From a virus: a DNA stretch of 34,829 nucleotides. Shown one piece after another: positions 24,282 through 30,863 of the stretch. The notes beneath the pieces were generated by a model. The model ran no database searches and had not been told where the DNA came from. It saw nothing but the letters and a program-made list of their open reading frames with translations. The DNA is taken from positions 1 to 34,829 of IMG/VR virus record IMGVR_UViG_3300046167_000175, one strand, 5' to 3'. Both the position numbers and the translations under genes were made by a program. Every line of letters starts with the position of its first letter. Positions within the stretch are counted from its first letter, which is position 1.

Positions 24282-24986
24282 TTACAACACATCGCAGTTG
24301 GCCTCGTAAATAGCCTGTGCCAGTCCTCTAGGCGTAAGGGATCGAATGTACTTTGTACGTGCTGACTTGCCGCCTAATCGAATATGGCCTGGACTTTCTA
24401 TTCCAATTGGTTCTAAGCGTTTCTGATCTGGGATTTTGAAACCGCCGCCAGTCCACAAACAGGTTTTTTTGTTGTACCTGTCTTTTTCTGGGAACACCTC
24501 TGGAAACTCTGGATGTTCACCGTCTGGACAATAACCTGCATAATCACAGGGATGAAAACAAGTGTCAGGCTTTCGCCAAAGCGTAGACAACACGCTAACG
24601 GGATTCTCTACAGCGTAGGCGCAATTGAACTTTGTAGCGAACAGCGCCAGCTTTGTGGCCTTGTCTTGAAATTCTGGGTCACGCTCACGCTTACTCTTAA
24701 AGTGTGCAGCACCGGACACCGCCAGATCAGTACACGGCGCGAAAGAGACTACCAGCGAAGGCAGCGCAAGCTCACGCTCTCTAAGCGCTCTTACAACGTC
24801 ACCAAGCGCGTAAAGCTTTGACAGGTCAACGTTTAGCCTGTGGAGCCTTTCGTGCCTGTCGTCTTTATGGTAGCCGCTGTGGTCGGTATCCTCAAAATCC
24901 ACAGTCACCACGTTAAACCGCCCATCGTCGAGCCACGGCTGCATCGCGTACATGCTGTTATTGAACAAAAATAAAACAGTTTTCAT
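24282..24986 (-). CDS. DNA cytosine methyltransferase-like protein
   Basis: 234 residues from ATG 24986 (AGGAGG 7 bases upstream). Two signatures of the C5-cytosine methyltransferase-like phage family are visible: SFAPCTDLAVSGAAHF with Cys85 as the likely nucleophile, and VENP (127-129) for the ENV/ENP motif; a KKTCLWTGG segment follows, as in related phage proteins. The N-terminal SAM-binding motif is atypical (VLFLFNNSMYAM). It could methylate phage DNA to evade restriction or act in base hypermodification. Confident in the superfamily, unsure of activity. Confidence 0.6.
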   Translation of the reverse strand: MKTVLFLFNNSMYAMQPWLDDGRFNVVTVDFEDTDHSGYHKDDRHERLHRLNVDLSKLYALGDVVRALRERELALPSLVVSFAPCTDLAVSGAAHFKSKRERDPEFQDKATKLALFATKFNCAYAVENPVSVLSTLWRKPDTCFHPCDYAGYCPDGEHPEFPEVFPEKDRYNKKTCLWTGGGFKIPDQKRLEPIGIESPGHIRLGGKSARTKYIRSLTPRGLAQAIYEANCDVL

Positions 24987-24988
24987 TT

Positions 24989-25300
24989 TCAAGCCTCCTC
25001 ATAAACTGGTTTAGCTTTAACAATACCGACGCCTTTGTAGTCTTCGCCGATGTACTCAAGGTGCCACACCTTAACAGGGTGTTTGCCCTGCTCAAGCTCT
25101 GTAGTGTCAACCCACTTCCTGAGAGCCTTGTACGCTGCGTTTAACTCAGGTATCACAGAATCATAAGAGTCATTTACATAATCACCCTGTATGGTCGCCT
25201 GTGATGACTCAGAGCCTCTGAAGTATGACTCCCTAAAGGTGTCGCTCATAGTGGCGTTAAATTTGTAGTTGCTGTACTTAACTGAGATTAAAATTGACAT
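24989..25300 (-). CDS. Hypothetical early protein
   Basis: 103 residues, starting MSILISVKYSNYKFNATMSD, with a GAGGG ribosome site. Mixed alpha/beta, Tyr-rich, no motif recognised. First conventional-sized gene of the leftward unit, after two membrane micro-peptides. Confidence 0.65.
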   Translation of the reverse strand: MSILISVKYSNYKFNATMSDTFRESYFRGSESSQATIQGDYVNDSYDSVIPELNAAYKALRKWVDTTELEQGKHPVKVWHLEYIGEDYKGVGIVKAKPVYEEA

Positions 25301-25316
25301 TGTGTTAACCCTCTAT

Positions 25317-25391
25317 TTATTGCCATTGGTTGCAAAGTTCAAATATAACATAAGCGATCACAGGGGCCAGTATAAGCCCCACAACGATCAC
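25317..25391 (-). CDS. 24-residue membrane peptide
   Basis: MIVVGLILAPVIAYVIFELC then NQWQ from a GTG overlapping the upstream TGA (GTGA). Almost entirely one hydrophobic helix. GGGGA lies 8-12 bases upstream. Function unknown. Confidence 0.5.
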   Translation of the reverse strand: MIVVGLILAPVIAYVIFELCNQWQ

Positions 25392-25471
25392 AGGTAAAGT
25401 CCCCAAGTTGCTAGGCTAAGCATCAAGCCTAGACCCATAAAATTAAATACTATCATTTCCATTATGTTCAT
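25388..25471 (-). CDS. 27-residue membrane peptide, first leftward gene
   Basis: MNIMEMIVFNFMGLGLMLSL then ATWGLYL from ATG 25471 (GGAG 9 bases upstream). A single Met/Leu-rich hydrophobic helix. It is coupled to the next peptide by GTGA, as pairs of small membrane proteins often are. Confidence 0.5.
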   Translation of the reverse strand: MNIMEMIVFNFMGLGLMLSLATWGLYL

Positions 25472-25583
25472 TGTGTTGTGCTCCGTTGTTTGTTTGTTGA
25501 CTTGATGTGATCAGTATAGCGACTCAAACGCTAAATACTAGGTAATATTACCATTTTGTTAGACCAATATGGAATAACCAGGG

Positions 25584-25614
25584 TCTGTTTAGAACCTAAT
25601 CTGAATCTGTTTAG
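25584..25614. repeat. TCTGTTTAG repeats
   Basis: TCTGTTTAG occurs at 25584-25592 and 25606-25614, 22 bp apart (about two helical turns), and inverted (CTAAACAGA) at 25927-25935. Similar bases flank each copy (AACCTAATC / AATCTGGATT). Regular spacing suggests protein binding sites or iterons. Confidence 0.6.
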
Positions 25615-25724
25615 CGCCTAGCAAGTACCATGCCAAGTATCTGGATGTGTAGCTTATGGCGACATGTAGTGAAACGCTACAGGTGTCTGTAGGGTGCTGC
25701 ATAGACTCTCACACTCTGCTGTAT

Positions 25725-25799
25725 TGATTCTCATTTGCATCTGATAATGATTCTCATTAGTACCTGGATAGGCTAACAATAACGCTAATGAGAATGATT
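25725..25799. promoter_or_regulatory. Cluster of three Fur-box-like sites
   Basis: TGATTCTCATT appears at 25725-25735 and 25748-25758, and nearly inverted at 25785-25799 (14 of 15 bases complementary to 25746-25760). The central site 25743-25761, GATAATGATTCTCATTAGT, matches 15 of 19 positions of the E. coli Fur consensus GATAATGATAATCATTATC. They may equally be sites for a phage protein. Confidence 0.45.
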
Positions 25800-26000
25800 C
25801 GTGTTACGATTCAGACACGGGGGAGGGGGACTGGCTGCGTAGTGTTATTATTGTACCTGCATAGACACAAAAAAGAGCTAAATTGAATTGCATAATGCAA
25901 CGCAGAAAGCTAGACAGAATAAGGGTCTAAACAGAATCTGGATTGCGCCTGTAAGGGACAGTGTTGATCTGTGTAGTATTTACATTATTAAAGAAAAGAC

Positions 26001-26029
26001 TTGACAAACACTGAAAAGTATGCTATAAT
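26001..26029 (+). promoter_or_regulatory. Consensus sigma70 promoter of the rightward (late) unit
   Basis: TTGACA (26001-26006), 17-base spacer, TATAAT (26024-26029), with AAAA in the spacer and TGC before the -10. The start near 26036 gives a ~190-base structured leader before the small terminase ATG. Confidence 0.9.
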
Positions 26030-26101
26030 ATACTGTATAGATAAGTGTTTAACTAAAGAGAAACTTGATCGCGCCGTTAATGCTTGACAACATATAGGAA
26101 C

Positions 26102-26129
26102 TTGACCACATATAGGCATATAAGATAAT
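26102..26129 (+). promoter_or_regulatory. Possible second rightward promoter
   Basis: TTGACC (26102-26107), 16-base spacer, GATAAT (26124-26129). Each box is one base off consensus. It lies within the repeat region, so it may simply reflect its AT-rich composition. Confidence 0.35.
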
Positions 26130-26136
26130 ATATATA

Positions 26137-26166
26137 ATTATAACTTTAATGCCTATGTGCAGTCAT
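26137..26166 (-). promoter_or_regulatory. Possible leftward (early) promoter
   Basis: Read leftward: ATGACT (26166-26161), 18-base spacer, TATAAT (26142-26137). The -10 is perfect and the -35 poor. It would give a ~660-base leader before the first leftward gene. No better leftward promoter was found in the region. Confidence 0.3.
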
Positions 26167-26225
26167 GGGCCTATGTGCAGTCATGGAACGGTCAAGTTTC
26201 TATATAGTTCTTATACGAGGATGTT

Positions 26226-26606
26226 ATGTCAGAAGAACCCGTAAGTGGTCGTGGTCGTCCCAAAAAGAAAGACGTAGAGGCTGTTAAGAAGGGAAACAGG
26301 CGGGCTGTCGGGCGTCCGAAGGGCGACGCTGGCATCATGAATGAGTATAAGGCTAGGATGTTAGCCTCACCAAAGTCCAGAAAGGTTTTAGATGCTATAT
26401 TTTCTGCGGCTTTGGACGATGATCACAAAAATCAAGCAGCGGCGTGGAAGCTGGTGATGGACAGAGTTGCACCAACCGCGCTATTTGAAAAAGAAATCAT
26501 TAAAGAAAGCGGAAGAAGCGCCATTCAGATTAACATTACGGGCGTCGGTACTACCGAAGTGTCATCAGGTGACGTTATTGACGGAGATTCCGGTGAAGTA
26601 CTTTAA
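26226..26606 (+). CDS. Terminase small subunit (probable)
   Basis: 126 residues. The N-terminus has two AT-hook-like motifs (GRGRPKKK and VGRPKG), then a helical core (SPKSRKVLDAIFSAALDDDHKNQAAAWKLVMDRVAP) like podovirus small terminases, and an acidic C-terminal tail. It would recognise the concatemer and load the large subunit. It is the first gene of the rightward unit, two short genes before the large terminase, and follows a repeat region that could be its binding site. ACGAGGAT precedes the ATG. Its 3' end overlaps the endolysin by 14 bases. Confidence 0.68.
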   Translation: MSEEPVSGRGRPKKKDVEAVKKGNRRAVGRPKGDAGIMNEYKARMLASPKSRKVLDAIFSAALDDDHKNQAAAWKLVMDRVAPTALFEKEIIKESGRSAIQINITGVGTTEVSSGDVIDGDSGEVL

Positions 26607-26934
26607 GATCGAAGAGTTTAACTGTCAAGAGACAGGAGAAAACGAAATGCTGCCAGAGTTTTTGCACATCTTAGACGATCTTAGGGACTTGTGCGCCTTT
26701 CCGTTTGTGATCACCAGCGGATACCGCAGCCCAAAGCACTCAATAGAGGCCGCAAAAACAACGCCGGGTACACATGCCCAAGGCATTGCTGCTGACATCA
26801 AGGTATCTTCAGGATCACAGAAGCACACCCTAGTCAGACACGCAATGGCACTTGGATTTAGCGGCATCGGCGTAGCTGATACGTTTATACACGTAGACTT
26901 ACGCGCCTCTACGCCTGTTATGTGGACATACTGA
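26593..26934 (+). CDS. Endolysin: M15-family zinc peptidase
   Basis: 113 residues from GTG 26593, with GGAG 6 bases upstream; an ATG 126 bases earlier in this frame would lie deep inside the terminase gene. The M15 metal site is visible: TSGYRSPKHS, GTHAQGIAADI (H61, D68) and FIHVDLR (H100, D102). Enzymes of this family cut peptide cross-links in the cell wall. No other lysis enzyme is seen, so this is the probable endolysin. It has no signal peptide and would need the 3TM holin, encoded on the far side of the circle junction. Its early position in the late unit is unusual. Confidence 0.87.
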   Translation: MKYFKIEEFNCQETGENEMLPEFLHILDDLRDLCAFPFVITSGYRSPKHSIEAAKTTPGTHAQGIAADIKVSSGSQKHTLVRHAMALGFSGIGVADTFIHVDLRASTPVMWTY

Positions 26935-26935
26935 T

Positions 26936-27287
26936 ATGCTATATACGAAGAATGTAAACTTAACGGACACTTCTACGCAAACGCTTGTAACTATTCCTAA
27001 TGGTTTTGTTGCCCACTGGAACATGGCGTTTGTTTCTAACCTTCACAATGCAACCAACGACATTACACTGTTCGTAGACAAAACTCCAGACCCTGACGTT
27101 TATATTTTTAACGGAACTAATGTACAGTCCAAGGAATATTTGTTGTTAGACGGTAATGCTGTGTTTGTGTTACAGCCCGGAGACGTTATTAAGGCAGCAG
27201 CAGGTGAACTCAGGAAACATGGAAGTCGTAGTCACCTTCGATCTACTAGAAGCCCCTGCAACTTTTGTAAACTTTAACGGCGTATGA
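26936..27287 (+). CDS. Small structural-type protein with a C-terminal frameshift
   Basis: From ATG 26936 the frame is beta-rich (VNLTDTSTQTLVTIPNGFVA, DITLFVDKTPDPDVYIF, FVLQPGDVIKAAA) and, as written, ends at 27277 with an unnatural tail (RKHGSRSHLRST). One extra base near 27203 accounts for this: the next frame gives NSGNMEVVVTFDLLEAPATF, ending in NFNGV, and its TGA (27285-27287) overlaps the terminase ATG as in other gene pairs. Corrected length is 116 residues. The fold resembles small phage decoration or tail-like beta proteins; the role is not known. Confidence 0.65.
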
Positions 27288-28541
27288 CAGACGTTAACGT
27301 AGAACTGCTAGATTGGCAGACAAAAGTTTTTAATGACCCTACACGTTTTAAGGTAGTTGCTGCTGGGCGGCGTACAGGCAAGTCCCGGCTGGCTGCGTGG
27401 ATGTTAATCATCAATGCGTTGCAGGCTGAACGCGGTCATGTCTTCTATGTTGCCCCCACACAGGGACAAGCCCGTGACATTATGTGGCAGACCTTACTTG
27501 AACTGGGCCATGATGTCATCACAGGCTCACATATTAACAACTTACAGCTAAAACTTGTCAACGGCGCAACAATTACGCTTAAGGGTGCTGACCGTCCAGA
27601 AACTATGCGTGGTGTTAGTCTTAAGTTCCTTGTCATGGACGAATATGCAGACATGAAGCCTGACGTTTGGGAGCAAGTCCTACGTCCTGCGCTGGCTGAC
27701 CAGAAGGGTTCGGCAATGTTCATAGGAACACCAATGGGTCGTAACCATTTCTACGAGTTGTACAAGTATGCGGAGCTAGGCGATGACGAAACGTACTCAG
27801 CGTGGCATTTCACAAGCTACGATAACGACTTACTCGACCCTGATGAAATTAACATCGCAAAGAAATCAATGTCTTCTTACGCCTTTCGTCAGGAGTTCAT
27901 GGCGTCCTTTGAGGCGGTTGGCTCAGAGATGTTTAAAGAAGAGTGGGTACGTTACGGCGAAGCCCCCGAAGCAGGAGACCATTACATAGCCATTGACTTG
28001 GCTGGTTTTGAAGAGGTAGGGTAAGAAACGCACGAAGAGTTCTAAGCTAGACGAAACTGCAATCTCCGTAGTTAAGGTGGGTGACAACGGTGACTGGCAC
28101 ATTGATAACATTATCTACGGACGTTGGACGCTAGACGAAACTGCGATGAAAATATTTCAAGCAGTCAGAGATTACCAGCCAGTATCTGTAGGTATTGAGC
28201 GCGGCATTGCAAAGCAAGCAGTAATGTCACCGTTAATGGATCTTCAAAGGAAGTACGGCAAGTACTTTCGAGTAGAAGAGCTTACGCACGGTAACAAAAA
28301 GAAAACTGATAGGATCATGTGGGCATTACAGGGTAGATTTGAAAACGGCATCATAAGTTTAAATAAGGGCGAATGGAACGCACGTTTCCTCGACCAGCTA
28401 TTTCAGTTTCCCGACCCGCTAACTCACGATGATCTTGTTGACTCTCTTGCGTACATTGATCAGCTTGCCACTGTACCGTATGGGATACACGACTTCATAG
28501 AAGATGAAATAGAAATCTTAGACATTGTAGCGGGATATTAA
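27284..28541 (+). CDS. terL: Terminase large subunit, one frameshift
   Basis: ATPase domain with Walker A AAGRRTGKS (26-34) and Walker B FLVMDE (D119, E120), a TPMGRNHFYELYK coupling region, and the nuclease start AIDLAG (D238). The frame stops at 28022-28024, just after GFEEVG. One base later it continues KKRTKSSKLDETAISVVKV and on through GIERG, LTHDDLVDSLAY to 28541, supplying the rest of the RNase H-like nuclease. One extra base near 28021 explains the break. Corrected length is 418 residues, slightly short but normal for podovirus large terminases. It packages DNA through the portal and cuts it. Confidence 0.93.
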
Positions 28542-28543
28542 TT

Positions 28544-30572
28544 ATGGAAGACAATATATACAGCCCTGATCCTTTACTCGTTCAAGAATCCTTGGAAGAC
28601 TGGGTAATGACAAAGTGCGAAGACTGGCGCGACAACTATCAGTCTAACTACGAAGAAAAGTTTGACGAGTACTACAGACTGTGGCGAGGCATCTGGGATC
28701 CAGCAGACACTGAGCGCAAGTCAGAACGCTCACGCATAATCAGTCCTGCCTTGCAGCAAGCTGTAGAGTCTAACGTTGCTGAGATGGAAGAGGCTACGTT
28801 TGGTCGCGGTAAGTGGTTTGACATTGCAGACGACATGAACGACAAAGAATCTCAGGACGTCCTCTATCTTCGTAACAAGCTTACCGAAGACTTTGAAAAC
28901 ACCAAGGTGCGTAAGGCGGTTGCAGAGTGTCTTATCAACGCTGCTGTATTCGGTACAGGTGTTGGCGAGATCGTTATTGAAGAGATAAAAGAAATGGCTC
29001 CAGCCACCCAGCCGATCATGGATGGGCAGCTTCAGGCAGTGGGTGTTAACATTACAGATCGTGTAGTTGTTAAGCTTAAGCCTGTCATGCCACAGAACTT
29101 CCTGATCGATCCTGTAGCAACGTCCATTGAGGACGCTATGGGCGTCGCTGTGGACGAGTTTGTTGGAAGCCACCATGTAGAGCAGTTACAAGAGAACGGC
29201 GTCTACAGGGACGTATACGTAGGCACAGCGGCTCCTGACACAAACCTTGAGCCTGACCAAGACATCACAGTCTACAGTGACGACAAAGTTCGACTAACAA
29301 AGTACTACGGTCTTGTTCCTAAGCACATGTTAGAAGAAGCCACCGACGAGAAAATAGAAGGTGACGCAGGGTATGTAGAGGCGGTTGTTGTTATCGCTAA
29401 CGGCGGTGTCCTCTTAAAAGCTGAAGCAAACCCCTACATGATGCAAGACAGACCCGTAGTAGCGTTTCCGTGGGATGTAGTGCCTTCTATGTTCTGGGGT
29501 CGTGGCGTGTGTGAGAAAGGTTACAACAGCCAGAAGGCTCTCGACACTGAGCTACGTGCGCGCATTGACGCCTTGAGCCTGACGATACATCCAATGCTTG
29601 CCATTGACGCTACTAAGTTTCCACGCGGGGCAAAGCCTGAGATACGTCCCGGCAAAACAATTCTGACTAATGGAGATCCTCGTGAAGTCTTACAGCCGTT
29701 CAACTTTGGTCAAGTGGGCCAGATCACGTTCGCCCAAGCAGCCTCTCTTCAACAAATGGTACAACAAGCTACTGGAGCAGTTGATTCAGCGGGACTCGCT
29801 GGCAACGTTAATGGTGAAGCTACTGCCGCTGGTATTTCTATGTCTCTCGGTGCTATCATTAAACGCCATAAACGCACTCTGATTAACTTCCAGCAGTCGT
29901 TCCTGATTCCGTTTGTTAAGAAGGCTGCGTATCGTTACATGCAGTTCGACCCTGAGAACTACCCCGTGAAGGATTACAAGTTCAACGCAACCTCTACGCT
30001 GGGCATCATTGCTCGTGAGTATGAGGTCACACAGCTTGTTCAGTTGTTACAAACCTATGAAGCAGGATAGTCCAATCTATCCAGTCCTCATCCAAAGCAT
30101 CATCGACAACATGAACTTGTCTAACCGCGAAGAACTTATCGGAGCTATGCAGCAAGCTAGTCAGCCCAACCCAGAAGCACAACAGGCGGCACAGCAAGCA
30201 CAACAAGCACAGCTTGCGTTACAGCAGTCGCAGACGGCAGCACTGTCAGCACAGGCACAAGAGTCGCAGGCACGAGCACAGAAGTACTCTGTCGAAGCGC
30301 AGCTTGAGCCACAAGAAGTTGAGATCAAACGCATTGAGGCTATTACACGTAACCTTCAAGCGGGTGATCAAGACGACAAAGAGTTTGAGCGTCGCCTGAA
30401 GGTCGCACAAGCAATCACTAAAGACAAAGAAGTAGAGGCTAAGATAAATGTTAATGACCCAGCAAGACCTCAAGAACCTAATCAGCCAAGTCAACGAAGC
30501 GTTCAAAGGCCAGTTCAACCGCCTGTCGAACCTAGAAGAGAAGGTGGCACGTTTGGAGGAGAACCTCAATGA
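28544..30572 (+). CDS. Portal (head-tail connector) protein, one frameshift
   Basis: The N-terminus (WRDNYQSNYEEKFDEYYRLW, RSRIISPALQQAVESNVAEM) and the body (NFLIDPVATSIEDAMGV, PVVAFPWDVVPSMFWGRGVCE) match podovirus portal proteins. The frame stops at 30070, but one extra base near 30056 restores QTMKQDSPIYPVLIQSII and a further ~170 residues of Gln/Ala-rich coiled coil (the barrel/crown end), ending at 30572 with an ATGA overlap to the next gene. Corrected length is about 675 residues. The last ~40 residues are Pro-rich, contain GGTFGG and overlap another frame. Confidence 0.9.
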
Positions 30573-30642
30573 GCAAGGAAAAAGATCCACGCCTAGCAAG
30601 AGCCGGGGTAAGCGGGTTCAACAAACCGAAGAGAACGCCTAG
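30448..30642 (+). CDS. Overlapping small coiled-coil protein
   Basis: 64 residues, MLMTQQDLKNLISQVNEAFK, then a heptad-like NRLSNLEEKVARLEENLNEQ and a basic tail. It overlaps the portal C-terminus by 125 bases and the next gene by 74. GAGG lies ~9 bases upstream. The sequence looks more protein-like than the Pro-rich portal tail in this stretch, so either both are used or the portal ends differently. Function unknown. Confidence 0.5.
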   Translation: MLMTQQDLKNLISQVNEAFKGQFNRLSNLEEKVARLEENLNEQGKRSTPSKSRGKRVQQTEENA

Positions 30643-30853
30643 CCACCCAACGAAGTCCCACGTAGTTGTAGCCAAGGAAGGCGACAAGGTTAAGACAATA
30701 CGCTATGGACAGCAGGGCGTTAGTGGTGCAGGTAAAAATCCCAGCACTCCTAAAGAGAAGGCAAGACGTAAATCCTTTAAGGCGCGTCATGCAAAAAACA
30801 TAGCCAAAGGCAAAATGTCTGCGGCTTATTGGGCAAATAAATCTAAATGGTAA
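30569..30853 (+). CDS. Conserved basic phage protein
   Basis: 94 residues, strongly basic: DPRLARAGVSGFNKPKRTPS near the start, TIRYGQQGVSGAGKNPSTPK, and AKNIAKGKMSAAYWANKSKW at the end. I recognise this as a conserved protein of marine phages found beside portal and small Lys-rich proteins. Function unestablished; positive charge suggests DNA contact or an internal virion role. ATGA overlap with the portal stop. Confidence 0.75.
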   Translation: MSKEKDPRLARAGVSGFNKPKRTPSHPTKSHVVVAKEGDKVKTIRYGQQGVSGAGKNPSTPKEKARRKSFKARHAKNIAKGKMSAAYWANKSKW

Positions 30854-30863
30854 GGAGGCTATT

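Larger units (their letters stand above)
26083..26204. repeat. Repeat-rich stem-loop region: candidate origin or packaging site
   Basis: Two 18-bp-period direct repeats: CTTGAC(A/C)ACATATAGG at 26083-26098 and 26101-26116, and GCCTATGTGCAGTCATGG at 26151-26168 and 26169-26186 (identical). Outer arms TATAGGAACTTGACC (26093-26107) and GGTCAAGTTTCTATA (26190-26204) are complementary at 14 of 15 positions; inner arms CACATATAGGCAT / ATGCCTATGTG flank a ~30-bp all-A/T-like core. It lies in the leader just before the terminase genes. Confidence 0.75.
25472..26225. promoter_or_regulatory. Divergent control region (754 bp without a gene)
   Basis: The only long non-coding stretch; it separates the leftward and rightward units. 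It holds a 12-bp palindrome GGTAATATTACC (25541-25552), TCTGTTTAG repeats, three Fur-box-like sites, a 13-bp palindrome TTGCATAATGCAA (25888-25900), a consensus rightward promoter (26001-26029) and a repeat-rich, AT-rich leader (26083-26204). I see no convincing ORF or tRNA. It is the best candidate for the replication origin and early/late switch. Confidence 0.75.

Noticed and set aside
25294-25322. TTGACA on the plus strand within the first leftward gene
   Set aside because: No -10-like hexamer at 16-18 bases and no rightward gene downstream.
25515-25560. Leftward promoter using TGGTAATAT or TATACT
   Set aside because: No acceptable -35 at a proper distance for either.
28015-28024. Programmed -1 frameshift signal in the large terminase
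   Set aside because: No X-XXY-YYZ slippery heptamer; the needed change is +1 and related breaks occur in many other genes, so an indel is more likely.
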